DNA of 64,000 nt from Heterohyrax brucei (GCA_028571685.1 CM053143.1:151646329-151710328); one strand, 5' to 3'. Positions 36,064-49,121 are shown, counted from the stretch's first letter. Translations and numbers: made by a program. The notes: generated by a model not told the origin, from the sequence alone.

Positions 36064-36735
36064 CTGCCAGTGGGGACAGAAAGAGGAAGTGGGAACTAAA
36101 TTGTCATCTACTCTGTTTGACCAATCATTTAAACAAAAATTCCAAGTAAGAAAAAAAAAATCTATCAGTAAAATGCCAAAGCTTCCTTCCTAAAATAATA
36201 TTCTAAAGTAAAAGCTCGAATAATTAATATTTATTCATAATTTATTGTACTTCCCAAGTTCTCCATCTTTAAACAACTCTGCCAAATGTAACAACCTTTT
36301 ACCAAATTAAAAACTTTCCTTCTCCAAGTCACTAGCATGTCTGTTGACAAAAGGCTTCTGTTATCATAACAGATAAATACAGTAATCATAAAGGGGATAA
36401 TGCAAAAATTCCTATGCATCCACACACTGTCAAAATACAAAAGATATGATTTCCTCCTTTTGGTTACTTTTGCACAGTTACAATATAAAAATATGGCCTA
36501 TCATTTTTACTATGTTATTCTTCCCAATCACTTTCTGAGTATTAATGGATGAGTTACGTATTTTTCAAGGAAGTACAGAACAAAAGATTTTGTGTCAGAA
36601 AGGCAATCTTTTTAATGATTAATATGGTTCAAGTAAAATTTTGATTCTTATATTTAACATCTGTCTCAATAATAAAGTGGTTCAATCATGAGCTTCTGTC
36701 TCTGTGCTTTTAGAATGACAATACATTTAGTCAGA
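36064..36735. other. NSUN7 intron, unassigned
   Basis: AT-rich, with nothing recognised. Confidence 0.4.
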
Positions 36736-36737
36736 CA

Positions 36738-37280
36738 GAGCAACTGAACCCTATACCACATGAATTAAAATGTGCGGCTATTATCAAAAAGAAGTACCGA
36801 CAAGGCTGCAGAGAACCTGGAGCCCTCATCCATTGCTGGAGGGATGTAAATGGTGCAGCTGCTCTGGAAAATAGTCTGACGGTTCCACAAAAAGTTAAAA
36901 ATAGAATTACCATATGACCTAGCAGTTCCACTCCTAGTTATACACCCCGAAAGAGTTGAAAGCAGAGGTGCAAAGAGATACTGTACACTGATGTTCACTA
37001 CAGCATTATTCACAGTAGCCAACAGGGGGAGACAGTCTGAGCCTCCGTAACAGATGAATGGATCAACAAAACATGGAGGAGAGTATGATTCAGCCATAAG
37101 AGAAATGACGTTCTGATACATGCTATGACATGGGTGAACTTGGAAAACATGCTGCATGAATAGACAAAAAAGGATAAATATGTGGTCTCATGTATGTGAA
37201 ATACCAAGAATAAGGCAAGCCATAGAGACCAGTGTTTATTAGAATTTTTCAGGGGCAGCAGGAGACACTGCATGGTTTAA
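36738..37280 (+). repeat. L1 3' end (old mammalian L1)
   Basis: Characteristic L1 end-of-ORF2 pattern: agttccactcctagttatac, cactacagcattattcacag, agatgaatggatcaacaaaa, tacatgctatgacatgggtg. Confidence 0.82.
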
Positions 37281-37284
37281 AGTC

Positions 37285-38190
37285 AGGATGGTGTGTGTCA
37301 GGGTTGTATCCTGTCACCATACTTACACAATCTGTAAGCTGAATAAATAATGCAAGGAGCTGGCCTATATGAAGAAGAACAGGACATCAGCACTGGAGGG
37401 AGATTTATTAACAGCCTGTGACCTGCAGAAGACACAACCTTGCTTGCTGTAAGTGAAGAGGACTTGAAGTTCTTACTGATGAAGATCAAAGACTACAGCC
37501 TTCATGTGGATCACACCTCAACATAAAACAAAAATCCTCACAACTAGACTAACAGGCAACATCATGATAAAGGGAGAAAAGACTGAAGTTGTCAAAGATT
37601 GCATTTTACTTGGCTCATAACCAACACCCACAGAAGCAGCAGTCAGGAAATCAGCTGCACTGGGCACATCTGCTGCAAAGACCCCTTTACAGTGTTAAAA
37701 AGCAAAGATGCCACTTAGAAGACTGAGGTGAGCCTGATCCAAGCCATGATGTTTTCAGTCACCTTAAATGCATGTAAAACCTAGACAATAAATAAGGAAG
37801 ACAGAAGAAGTGTTGATGCCTTTGAATTATGGCATCGGCAAAGAATACTGAATATACCATGGACTGTCAGAAGAATGAACAAGTCTGTCTTGGAAGAAGT
37901 ACAGTCAGAATGCTGATTAGAAGCAAGGATGGCAAAACTTTGGACATATTATCAGCAGGGATCAGTCCCTGGATAAAAAAAAAAAAAAATTATGCTTGGT
38001 AGAGCAGAGGGTCAGTGACAAAGAGGGAGACCCTTGATCCCTTGATGAGGTGAGCTGACACAGTGACTGCAACAGTGGACTCAAAGCATAGCACTGGTTG
38101 TGAGCATGGTACAGGACAGAGCAGTGTTTTGTTCCATCATACGTGGGTGCGCTATGAGTCGGAATTAACTTGACGTCACCTGACAGCCAC
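37285..38190 (+). mobile_element. RTE LINE, 3' part of the reverse-transcriptase ORF
   Basis: The order of blocks matches the other RTE copies: a gggttgtatcctgtcacc stretch, then acaaaaatcctcacaactag, then ccatggactgtcagaagaat, ending gctatgagtcggaattaac. Multiple stops and frameshifts. The tail is the one shared with AfroSINEs. Confidence 0.82.
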
Positions 38191-38966
38191 CAGGGGGAGT
38201 GGGAGAGGCAAAGAGGGAGTAATTGCTTAAAGGCCACTGAGTCTCCATTAACCGTGGTGAAAAACCTGGAAACAGATAGTCATGATACTTGTCCAATATG
38301 GTGAATGTAATTCATGTCACTGAACTGTTCACATAAAAATGGCTGAGAGGGCTAATGACTTACCTCAATTTAATTAATTAATTAATGATCTTACCTCAAT
38401 TAAAAAAAAATCATGCCAGAGAATGCTCGGAGTTCAGACGTATTTTCCTATGCTATCACCGTAGAGGTTACATGACTTATTTAGGGTAATAAAGTTTGGC
38501 TGTGTTTTGTAAGTTTAAAAAACTTCTATATTTACTGATTTATTATTTGTCTACTATGTGCAAAGCACATAAATAAAACATAGTTCATTCTCTTAAATAG
38601 TTTACAATTTACAAAAATAGAAAGAAGACCAAATATGAACGGTGACATGAGCAGCAACAAACATCATTAATTCTGCCCGTGGGAGACCAAATATGAAAAT
38701 TTCAGAGAGGAATGGCATTGGTGCTACATCTGGAAAACTAAGTCGATTTCCAATAAGGTAAAAAAGGTGATTCTCAACAAGAGCATGAATGAGAATAAAA
38801 GCACAAGAGTCACTGAAATACATGTTCATGGGTATTTCCAGATGGTGGGTGCACAAGGCAAGTAAGGGGATACAGAGGGTACTTCGGATGGGGGCAGACA
38901 CACACAACCACAAATGACATTCCAGAGAGTGGCACATGGTGACACTTAATAAATGTTTATGCTGAA
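38191..38966. other. NSUN7 intron, unassigned
   Basis: No gene. An open frame of 111 codons on the - strand (38602-38937) has no splice context or recognised homology. Confidence 0.4.
38367..38387. repeat. (TTAA)n microsatellite
   Basis: Five tandem TTAA units. Confidence 0.9.
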
Positions 38967-39190
38967 CTAAGCTGAAATACAGGTCCTTAGGTGGTACAAA
39001 GCGTTAAGCTCTCCACTCCTAGCCAGAAGATTGGCCATTCCAACCTAGTAGAGGCACCTTGGAAGACAAGGCCCTGGGGGTCTCTCCCAATGGTCACAGC
39101 CTTGAAAACCCTGTGGTGAGTTCTGTGCTACACACGTGGGGTCCCCATGAGTGAGAAGCAACTCAATGGCCACTAACAACAAGCTGAAAT
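38967..39190 (+). repeat. AfroSINE, long subtype
   Basis: Sense copy: taggtggtacaaagcgttaa, ctagtagaggcaccttggaa, cacgtggggtccccatgag, with a SINE/RTE tail. Confidence 0.85.
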
Positions 39191-39540
39191 ATAATAGCTG
39201 TGTAGGTTCCACAAGCAAGATAGTTAGCATTTCCTCTCTCTAAGCCTTATAATAAACCAGCTGACTTTCTGAGAGCTATTTATGTTTGTTCTCTATATAA
39301 ACAAAAATCAGTTTTTAAAATTCACTAAATACTAGGGAAAGGATACTCTAAAAATAATTACTGCTTATCAATTTTGTACATATTTAGAATGTAAAAATTA
39401 AGGTTGGGATTTTTGTTGATTTTAATCTATTAATATATTCTTAGCATCTAGAAGACTGCTTTGGTACATAGTAAGAACTCAGTACATATTTGGTAAGATT
39501 ATATATTTCAGCTACATATATGCAGTTTTTTACATATAGA

Positions 39541-39980
39541 TGAGTCGATGGCACTTGGCTATATATATATATATATATAATAAAAACCCATTGCCATTAA
39601 GTCAGGTTGTACTAATAGCAACCCTACAGGACAGAGTAGAACTGCCCCACAGGGTTTCCAAGAAGTTCCTGGAATTACTAAAAACCAAACCAAATCCATT
39701 GTTGTTGATTTTGATTTATGGCGACCCCACATGTGTAGAGTAGAACTGTCCCATAGGGTTTTCTTGGCTGTAATCTTTACAGAGAGCCCTTGTGACAAAA
39801 TCGTCAAGAGCTTTGCTACTAGTGGAAAAATCAGCAGTTCAAACCCACCGGCTGCTCCAGGGGAGAAAGATATAGCAGTGTGCTTCTGTAAAGACTGTCA
39901 GCCTTAGAACCCCTACAGGGAAGTTATACTCTGTCCTACAGGGTCACAGTGAATTGGAATCAACAGCAATGAGAAATCTT
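39541..39980. repeat. Cluster of AfroSINE pieces around an AT microsatellite
   Basis: A sense tail scrap (gagtcgatggcacttggc), (AT)n at 39560-39580, an antisense copy (39583-39672), a second antisense piece (39682-39785) and a sense copy (39786-39975) lie end to end. Confidence 0.75.
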
Positions 39981-40324
39981 TACATAAATTACCCCTACCA
40001 AGAATTATTTCCAGATTTTATGCTCATGGCTCACTGAACAGTTAAATAAGAACTGAATTCTAGTCAAACCAAATGCACACTGTTGTAAAATAGTTTAATT
40101 CCTGATCAAGGGCACTAACAGAAGGACGGGGCCAACACATGATTACCATTGTGGGTCTTGTTTGCTTGGGCCAAGGTTAAACAATTATCTATGGGAAGGA
40201 AATTTGAAAGGCGGTAGACAGGAATGATGCACCTGCAAATGGGAGGTATACCATCCTCTTGGAATTTATTTTCAAGGTGTATCAGAAAACCTGCTGAGAC
40301 TTATACAACAAAGTCCAACAATTA

Positions 40325-40855
40325 AGTCTGCAAACTTAATTGTACTAAGTGCTACATACCTCACTGCTGAACATCTCTACAGTCACCTACAAAGTACTCC
40401 TCTTGGGAAGCCAGGGGACACTGGTGTTTAGTCTGCCCTTCAAAGCAATTTTGGAAGTCTTTCTGGAATGGCCATTGTGCACAGTGGTACCATGGTAAGT
40501 TTGTAAACTTAATCGTATAATTGTCTGTAAGGGAGTTTTTAGCCAGTAAACAAATAACTGTACTGGAACACCTTCAGTACTCACCTAGTCTGGCCCCCAA
40601 TGACTTTTTTCCCTAAAGATTAAGGAAATACTTAAAGATATTTTGATGACATTCAGGACATCAAAGTTAATACGATGACAGCTCTGATGGCCATCCCAGA
40701 AAGAGTTCCAAAATTGCTTTGAAGGGTAAACCAGTTCCTGGTGACACTGCATAGCTTCCCAAGGGGAGTTCTGGAAGGTGGCATAGTGATCTTCAGCAAT
40801 GAGGTATACAACACTTTTTCTACGATAAGTTTGAGAACTTTACTGGCAGTCCTCA
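40325..40855. mobile_element. Inverted pair of mariner-like remnants
   Basis: 40331-40472 and the reverse complement of 40689-40835 share long blocks, including cccttcaaagcaattttgga. The motif gtaaacttaatcgta/gcaaacttaattgta near 40331 and 40500 looks like a Tc1/mariner terminal repeat. Class assignment is tentative. Confidence 0.6.
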
Positions 40856-40861
40856 TAAAAC

Positions 40862-41803
40862 CTGGGCTGACAGACAGTCACAAAAATATGCCATTACGAG
40901 TCTCCTCTCCCCTAATGCCAAACAGAATGAACAAAAGGAAGTGTCTTCTAAAAAAAAATCCTTGTGTCTCTATTTATTGGTGGTTTTATTTCTATAAGAC
41001 AGATTGCCGAGTGTAGAATTTCTGGGTCAAAATGTGTATTTTTTTTTCTTTCCTTTGTTTTACTGTGACAAGTGTATGTTTGACAGATCATTGGCCATTT
41101 CAGTTTTCTTCACTTGTACATTTCAGTGACATTAATAATGTTCATCAGGTTATACAGCCATCACCATTATCTGGTAGTAAAAACAGAGGGGCAATGTTGC
41201 CACAAGGAGATGAGTACTCTACGCCAAACTGTTGTGGCAAATTATGCAAACTTATAAAATCATGAAGAGATGCAAGAGCTCAAGAAAATGATGAACAGGG
41301 CAGAGAAGGAGAGATCTGTGGTGAACACGGCAGAGCTGAGGGAGGCAGCAAAAAAAGACGGAAGTCCAGAAATTAGGTCAATACTGGAAAATGGCACTAG
41401 GAAGAATGAATACTGCTGACAGCAGAGACAGAGAGGATGGAAAGAAGAAAGTTAACCAAAATAAAGAAATTAAGAACACTCTCCTGGGAGCCCCTCTCTC
41501 CTACCACAAAGGGGAGACCCAATGACTTAGCAGAAAATAGAATTATTACCAAGAGTTGGAAGAAAATAAAAGAGCTTTAGAAAGAACAGTTGCCCACCTA
41601 TATGCAGCTTCCACTGCTACAGGAATGTACATTTTTACTCAGTCATAATAAAAAAATTAAATTTTAAAAAATTAAAAGAAAAGAGAACAATTGCTTAGAA
41701 CTAACAACAGCTACAGGAAGACAAAAGCTTTGGCAGAATGGAGAATAAAAATGAAACAAAACAAAAACCTTGTAAGTACAATGAGATACCACTCCTGTGC
41801 CTA
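40862..41803. other. NSUN7 intron, unassigned
   Basis: No gene. Purine-rich from about 41260 to 41780. Nothing identifiable. Confidence 0.4.
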
Positions 41804-42300
41804 TGTCACGTTATATGGTGTAATTGCTAAGGTTGTGTGTCAAACACGGCAAGGCCACCATTCTCAGTGGTTTGGCAGATACAATGTAAGACCTTCACTT
41901 TGTGATCGGATCTAAGCAGACAATCAGTGGAAAGGTCCATTTCATTGGGGGCGTGTCCTACATCCTCATATAGATGATGTTCTGGAACAGCTCACTTACC
42001 CTCGATGCTGCATCCAACTCATCATCCTCTGACCGCTCATTCTTGTGATACAAGCCATAGGCTTGTTGTGTGAAATACAGATCTGGAGATTTCACCAGCT
42101 CCTGCAACCATGGAAGTCAGGAGAAGCCTCCAGTGTGATGTGTGACCCAGATTGGGACTCTCCAGCCTCTATAACTATACGAGGCATTTCTTTGAAATCA
42201 GTCAGTCTGTCTGTCTGTCTTTCTCTCCCCCATCCCCAACATATATAAACTATACATACACTTCACTGCTTTTGCGCCTCTATAGAACCTGTCCTCATAA
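41804..42300 (+). repeat. 5' LTR of the ERVL provirus
   Basis: It starts TGTCA and shares ctcagtgg-tttggcagata with the 3' LTR. It shares gctgcatcca-ctcatcatcctctgacc with the inverted LTR at 46488. Its end runs into a tRNA-Leu-like primer site. Confidence 0.65.
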
Positions 42301-42302
42301 AT

Positions 42303-42320
42303 TTGGTACTAAGAGTGGTT
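42303..42320 (+). promoter_or_regulatory. Possible retroviral primer-binding site (tRNA-Leu-like)
   Basis: tggtactaagagtgg resembles the complement of a tRNA-Leu 3' end (about 11 of 15 positions against the form I know), placed directly after the LTR. Confidence 0.4.
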
Positions 42321-42844
42321 CTGGAGGAACAAAATCATAAGGATTACTTTTCTGAAGTGGTTCTCAAGTCTGGCTGGTTTTAAAGGTGCTGATGACTCTG
42401 CCTCCAGTGGGAAAAATGGGCACTGCTAATCCACAACATAAGGTGCCAACAGAAATCTTCAAAGTATCACCACCAATGGATCAAGTATTTCTGAGAAACA
42501 AGGTTCTGCATGATCCCATGGTCGATACTCTCCTACAGTTTTGTGAGGAATGACAAGTACAGAGAGGTTTGTTGCTTATTCTTTATCTAAACAAGGTGGT
42601 GAGACAGAGATGAACTCAGGGCTTCAGAGTCACAGCTCGGCTGCTGCATAAAAGGCCTGAAAGTTGCCACTTGTGCCCTGAAAGAAGGCCTTATTTATTG
42701 TAGTAACAGAGCTGATACTGTCGAAAACCAAACCCAGAGTCATCATAATTAAAATGCCAACTGAATTTCCAGTTTTCACTGGTGTCTCGAGTTACAGTAA
42801 GGAAACTAATTGGGTAAAAATGGGATCCATTTTTAATGGGAACA

Positions 42845-43005
42845 TTAAAAAAAAACCATGGCTGTCAAGTTTGTTCTGACTCATAGCAACCCAACATTAC
42901 AGGGTAGAGCTACCCTGTGAAGTTTCCAAGGAGCACCTGAATTTAAACTGCTGACCTTTTGGTTAGCAGCCACAGGTCTTAACCACTACGCCACCAGGGT
43001 TTCCT
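42845..43005 (-). repeat. AfroSINE inserted in the ERVL leader/gag region
   Basis: Antisense copy: aaccatggctgtcaagtttg, gagcacctgaatttaaact, acgccaccagggtttcc. Confidence 0.88.
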
Positions 43006-43329
43006 GGGACAGGAACATATGGGCAGATAATCAGGAAACTGGTGACAGGGAGCCCCTGAGTTCCATTGAGCCCCTCCTTCCAACAAAACAATCCCTCTTC
43101 CATCTGAAGAGATTACTCTCTCTCACTTGCTAAGCCACTCTCCTCAGTAAAACCATTATCCCTTCCACCCCCATCTGATCAAATTAACTCAGTTGTGCCT
43201 GACAATCATCTCTCAGATACTGCCTGGAGTGGTACCTGAAGGGACACCTGAGGCAGACACCTTGCAAGACAGTGATGACTATCCCAAGGACCCACCCACC
43301 ATGCATTTTTGCTTGTAGACCTGTAACTA

Positions 43330-43880
43330 GACCTAAATCACAAGAGCCTTTTGGTGGTCAAGACTGTCAGCTTGGCAACTCCATGTTTGGCTGCTGTACC
43401 AAGGGGCAGGGGTGGGGCCTGTGGTGGCTTTCCTCCCCTCAGCTCTCATCTCTCCATCATCCACCACCTACTTCGTCCTTGCTCAGGTGACCAGCAATTC
43501 CTGCTCTCTTTTGCATCTGGTTCCTGGACCTGAACTAGCAGCTGCTGGATTCACCAACTTTTAGAGCCAGCACGTGAGAGCCCTGTTCCCTGACTTGCTG
43601 ATCCCGGGTTCGCTAGCCTCTGCAGCTCCATGCATCAGCAGAGATCTCACAGTCTTGTCACCAGCTTGGGACCCATCTAGCTACACAGCTGGTGATCTAG
43701 AACTCTGGGTTCTGACCTGCTGACCTTGGGCTCACCACCTTCCATGGCCACATGAGGCTTGTGCCAGGACTTGGAACATTCAGCTTCTACAACTGTGTGA
43801 GCTGTTTCCTTTATATAACTCTTTCCTTGTACATATATGTGTTACTGGTTTTACTTCTCTAGGAAATCCAGCCTAAGATA
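43330..43880 (+). repeat. LTR-like insertion within the provirus
   Basis: It ends ggttttacttctctaggaaa then tccagcctaagata, similar to the 3' LTR end (gttcctctagagaatccag cttaagaca). The left edge is uncertain. Confidence 0.5.
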
Positions 43881-44900
43881 GAGCCCCAAGAGGTGAAATA
43901 CAAAGGTCTACCCAGGAGGACGTATATTACACTTTCAAAGGGCTGCTTAATTTTTCTAACATACACAAACAGAAATCTGGTGAATAGGTGCAGGTATAGC
44001 TATTAAGGGTATAGGATAATGGTACAAGGAACATAAAGTTGGTTCAGTCTGAGTTTATTGATTTGGACTGAATAAACATAGATTTTTCATTCAGTGTTTC
44101 AGCTCAAGAGGTTAAAAAGGGATCTAATAGTTTATTTGGTTGGTTCACCGAAGCATGAATTAAGCAGTGGCCTGTGTTTTATCAAGTTGAAACACCAGAC
44201 CTACACTGATAAACACTGCAGAATATATCCAAAAGCTTAGAGAAATTACATGTTAGAAGAGATTTATCTGGTTGGACCCACAGACCCCCCCATGGAGTGC
44301 CCAGAGGATGTACATTTTACCACAAATCTAGGAAAGGAGCTCCCCAGCTCACATAGTGCGGAATAAATTTGTGAAGGGAGCCCCCCTCCCCCAGCATGCT
44401 TGAAGACTACTGTAATTACTTCTTTATGAAGGACAGAGTTAACAGGGAGAACTGCCCTAACTGAATTAAGACACCTAACTACAGTGGTGCTGGTTGGACC
44501 CTGTCATGGTAGGGGCAACGTGGCAGCATTAACAGACAAAGATAAGGTGGGCTTTAGCCAGGACAGTAGAGTTAAAGCTGAGTTAAATCAGAATAGTCTG
44601 ATTTATATGGACTTACAGTGTTGGCTGCTTAGTCACAGTATCCCTAGGAGTGAAACAGATGGGACATCTACTAAACATTTACTTGATCTGTACAAGTGAA
44701 AGAATTCTAGGTCACGTGAATGGCGCTCTGATCTGAGCAGCCAGAGAGTCACGGCCCTACAGCAATGCCCAAACTCGAGCCAGGTTACAGACCCACAACT
44801 CCTTGAATGAAACAGGGGCCAGGTCCTCTTGAGGTAGGACTGCACTGCCAAAAATCTATCCCATTAATCTTCCAGCTTCCCCAAATGGATCAATAGCCTT
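43881..44900 (+). pseudogene. Retroviral gag remnant (by position only)
   Basis: Lies between the LTR-like element and the protease motif. I cannot recognise any gag motif. The assignment is by position in the provirus. Confidence 0.3.
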
Positions 44901-45250
44901 TCATAAGAGTGACTATTCACTGGGGTAAAAAGAAATAATCAGACTTTTCAAGGCTTACTGGACACTGGCTCTGAACTAACACTGCTGCATTTTTACACAT
45001 ATAATGCAAGCCTTCTGCATTTGTTTGCTGGCTGCACTCTCCTCACATGAGGCACCCTCATGAATGCCACCATGCCAATCCTCTTCCACATGAGGCTGTA
45101 AAAAAGTTAGCAGAGCAAACTTACACAGCATGCTTGTAGAGGGAGGACACAGCTGACAAAGGCAGAAGGTATACATTATCTGTATAACATCCAGTAATTC
45201 CAGAAGATCCAAAATGTCACTGTGGCCCACCAGTCAGAGTAGAGCACATG
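44901..45250 (+). pseudogene. Retroviral aspartic protease remnant
   Basis: Codons LLDTGSELTLL are visible, with the Asp-Thr-Gly active-site triplet at 44961-44969, preceding the reverse-transcriptase region as in retroviral pro-pol. The surrounding frame is broken. Confidence 0.6.
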
Positions 45251-46487
45251 GAGATCAGATTATTAATGAAGTTTCACAGTGGATCCACTGGGTCCCTGAA
45301 CCTATCCTGGAATGATTTCCCCAGTTCCAGCATGTATAACTAGAATAGACATACTTGGAAAACTCCCGTATTGGTTATTATGGTAGGAAAAGTCAAGTGG
45401 AAGCCACTAGAACTGTCCTGAACTAGAAAAGTAGTAAGCCAAAAACAATGCTGAATTACTGGAAGGGTTACAGAGATCAGTGCCACCATCAAGGACATAA
45501 AGGATCTAAGGTGGTGATTTCCAACACATGTCCATTCAATTTGCCTGTGTGGCCTGTACATAAAATGGAATGATCTTAGAGAATGACAGTATATTCTCAT
45601 AAACTTCAATTGCATATCCTATTCTAGATGGGGTTTCATTACCTGAGCAAATTAATACATCTGGTATAGCCACTGATCTGGCCAATGCCTTTTTCTCTGT
45701 TTCTGTTTCAAAGGATCCCCAGACGTAATCTACCTTCAACTGGCAAGGACAACAGTATACCTTCACTGTTCAGGGATATATCAGTAATCCAGCCCAATGT
45801 CACAATTTAGTCTTCAGGGACTCTGATCACCTTTCCCTTTCATAAGACATTACATTGGTCCATTACATTGATGACATTATGATGACTGGACCTATTGAAG
45901 AAGAAGTATTGATGACTACAGACTTATTGGTAAGACATTTTCATGCTAGAAGGTGGGAAATTAATCTCACAAATATATTTCTAGTGATCCAGTGGTCTGG
46001 GGCATGTCCAGATATTGCTTGTAAAGTGAAGGGTAAGTTGTTACATCTGTTCCTTCCTACAACTGAAAAGGAAGCACAGTGCCTAGTGGGTCTCTTTGGA
46101 TTTTGGAGGCAGCGTATCTATCATGTGAGTGCGCTGCTCCAGCCTATGTATCCAGAGACTCAAAAAGCTGCTAGTTTTGAGTCAGACCTGGACCAAGAGA
46201 AGGCTCTGCAACAGGTTCAGGCTGCCGTACAAGCCACTCTGCCATTTGGACCATATGACTCAGCTGATCCAATGAGGCCTGAAGCATCAGTGACAGATAG
46301 AGATGCTGGTTGGAGTCTTCGGCAGGATAAGATTAGTGAATCACAGCACAGCTCCTTAGGATTTAGGAACAAAGCTGTGCCATTCTCTGAAGATAATCAC
46401 TCTTATTTTGAGAAACAGCTGTTTGTTTGTTAGAAGGTGTTAGCAGAGACTGAATTCTTACATGGGCCACTTAGTCACTATGTAGAC
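45251..46487 (+). pseudogene. Retroviral pol remnant: reverse transcriptase
   Basis: The longest open piece is 45855-46433 (192 codons). It has the RT active-site tetrad YIDD at residues 4-7, followed by the connection region and an early RNase H-like stretch (DRDAGWSL, FEKQL). The upstream part is present but frameshifted. The segment ends shortly before an antisense LTR insertion. It cannot encode an active enzyme. Confidence 0.75.
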
Positions 46488-46909
46488 TGTCTTAGGTTGA
46501 GTTCTCTAGAGGAGCAAACCAGTGGGGAGGGGGAGGGTGTGTGTAGAGGAAATGGCTCACACAGTTGTGGAAGCTGACAAATCCTAAATCTGTGGGTCAT
46601 CCTGACTCATGTGACTGCAGAGGCTGCCAGACTCAAAACTGACAAGTCAGATGGTAGGCTGCTGGTTCACATCCAGGAAGTGATCAGAGGATGACGAGTC
46701 AGATGCAGGATCCAGAGAGAGCCAACTTTGCTAGAGTATCTGTATATTGGATGCGGGCCACATCATCAAGAAAACTGCTTTACAACTGATTGGTTGCTCA
46801 CATCAGATTACAAAATGCAGTGTGATCACATCACTGTATAACTGTGAACCGACCTCCTGACACAACTGCCAAACTCCTGAGAATCATGGACCAGTTAAGT
46901 TGACAAACA
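46488..46909 (-). repeat. Solo LTR inserted antisense into pol
   Basis: Begins tgtcttaggttgagttctct on the + strand. Its reverse complement begins TGTTTGTCAAC and ends CCTAAGACA, with blocks matching the 41804 LTR. It separates the RT part of pol from the RNase H/integrase part. Confidence 0.75.
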
Positions 46910-46925
46910 ACCTTTACTATCACAT

Positions 46926-48130
46926 AGCCGCCCACCGTAAAGTCATCTGACCCAAAATCATAAAGTGGGACGTGTACAGCAGCACTTCATAACTGAATAC
47001 AAGTGATACACGTGAGCTTGGGCTCAGAGGACTTGACAGCACAAGTAAATTACACAGTGGCCCAAATGTCCACGGCCCCACCCATGTCACATTACCTTTC
47101 TTCTAGTCTGCATCTATGGCTTCATGGGGAGTTCCTTACAAGAGTTGAGTGAGAAAAAAACTCATGCCTGGTTTACAAATGTTTCTGCACAACATGCAGG
47201 TACCAGTTGGAAATGGACACTGGCAGCACTGTAGTCCCTTTTTGGTCCCTCCTGAAGGACTACGGTGAAGGGGAATCCTCCTAGTGGGCAGAACCTGGAG
47301 CAGTGCACCTGGCTGTTCACTTTGCTTGGAAGGAGAAATGGCCGAATATACTGATTGACTGGCTGTGATGAAATGTTTGGCTAGACAGTCAGAGACTTGG
47401 AAGAAACATGACTGGAAAATTGGTGACCAGCAGGTATACAGAAGAGGCATGTGGGTAGGCCTCTCTGAATGAGCTCAAGAGATGAAGATACTTGGGTCTC
47501 AAGTGAATGCTCACCAAAGGGTGACCTCAGCAGAGGAAGATTTTAACTATCAAGTGGAAAGGATGAAGCATTCTCTGGATACCAGTCAACCTCTTTTGCC
47601 ATCAACTCCTGTCATCACTCAGTGCATTCATGAATAAAGTGGCCATGGTGGCAGGGACAGAGGTTACACATGGGCCCACAAACAAGGAGTTCCACTCACC
47701 AGGGCTGCCCTGGCTATAGCCACTGCTGAGTGACTAATCTGTCAGCAGCAGAGACCAATACTCAGTCCTCCATACAGCACCATTCCTAGGGGAACCAGCC
47801 AGCAACATGGTGGCAAGTTGATTATACTGGACCACTTCTACCATGGAAAGGATAGTGTGTTGTTCTTACTGGGATGGACATGTACTCTGGCTATGGAGGA
47901 TTTGCCTTCCCTGCACAGAATGTCATTGCAAAAGCTACCATTTGTGGACCTACAGGATGCCTTATTCACTGTCATGGTACACCATGCAGTACTGCCTCAG
48001 ATCAGGGAACTCACTGCATTGAAGATGCAGTACAGCAGTGGGCCCACGCTCATGGGATTGACAGGCCTCATCTGTTTCCCATCATTCTGAAACAGCTGGC
48101 TGGACAGAATGATAGAATGAACTTCTAAAG
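46926..48130 (+). pseudogene. Retroviral RNase H and integrase remnant
   Basis: Across three frames the translated pieces include integrase-core-like patches (GPTGCLIHCHGTP, SDQGTH at about 48000-48010). The best open piece is 47874-48128. Many stops interrupt it. Confidence 0.65.
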
Positions 48131-48359
48131 ATCATAACTGCAGTGCCAGCTAGACAGCAATAAGTCGCAGCATTGAGGCAGTGTTCTCCAGGTGACAGTA
48201 TACACTCTAAGCCAGCATCCAATATATGGTGCTGTTTGTCATAGCCAGGATTCATGGGTCCAGGAATAAGGGGGGGTAGGGGGGAAATGGGAGTGGCACT
48301 ATTCACTATTACACCTAATGACCAATTCACAAAGTTTTGCTTCCTGACCCTATGACCCT

Positions 48360-48779
48360 GTGCTCTGCAGTATAGAAGTCTTAGTTCCAAAGGGAGGAGT
48401 GCTCCCACCAGGAGACACAACACTGATTCCACTGAACTGGAAGTTAAGGATACCACTTGGCCACTTTGGGCTCCTCATGCCTCTAAATCAACAGGCAAAG
48501 GCGGCAATTACCATACTGACCTGTGTGACTGATCCTGATTACCAAGAGGAAATTATATTGATCTTACATAATGGAGGTAAAGAAGAGTATATATGGAATG
48601 TAGGTGATCCCTTAGGATGTCTCTTAGTGGTGCCATGCTCTGTGATTAAACTCTATAGAAAATTACAGCAACCCAATTCTAACATGACCACTAATGGCCA
48701 GTCCTTTCAGGATGGAAAATTTAGGTCACTCCACCATGCAAAGAACCATAACCAACTGAGATGCTTGCTAAGTGCATAG
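48360..48779 (+). pseudogene. Retroviral dUTPase-like segment at the end of pol
   Basis: A 139-codon open piece with the order expected of a trimeric dUTPase: LLMPLNQQAK, then VTDPDYQEEI (like the Gly-Val-Ile-Asp-x-x-Tyr motif 3), then GDPLGCLLV. Family knowledge: ERVL elements carry dUTPase after integrase. The initial Gly of motif 3 and other residues are lost, so activity is not expected. Confidence 0.65.
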
Positions 48780-49121
48780 AGAATATGAAATGGGTTATGG
48801 AGGAAGGTAGTTCTAAATACTAGCTAAAAACCACATGACCAGTTGCAGAAATTAGGACTATAGTTGCTTAACACAAAATATATATATACATGTATATGTA
48901 GATAGATACATATACCTATATATATCTCAAATATCTTTGTTGTCTTCCTTTATTTTATTACTTATTAATAAAACAAAATGTAAACAAGGCTAGTGTATTA
49001 TCAGTTGTATGTATGTTAGTTGCATCATGTTAGATGCAAGTATGACTATAATTGTCTTTATTTAGAGATTATGTATGGTTTAAGGAGATATGTACTGGTG
49101 CTATGTTGACAAAGGGTGGAC

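Noticed and set aside
45855..46433. An open 192-codon retroviral RT segment as a possible domesticated gene.
   Set aside because: It begins just before the YIDD box, lacks the first part of the RT and stops before an LTR insertion; neighbouring frames are broken. Chance survival is the simpler reading.
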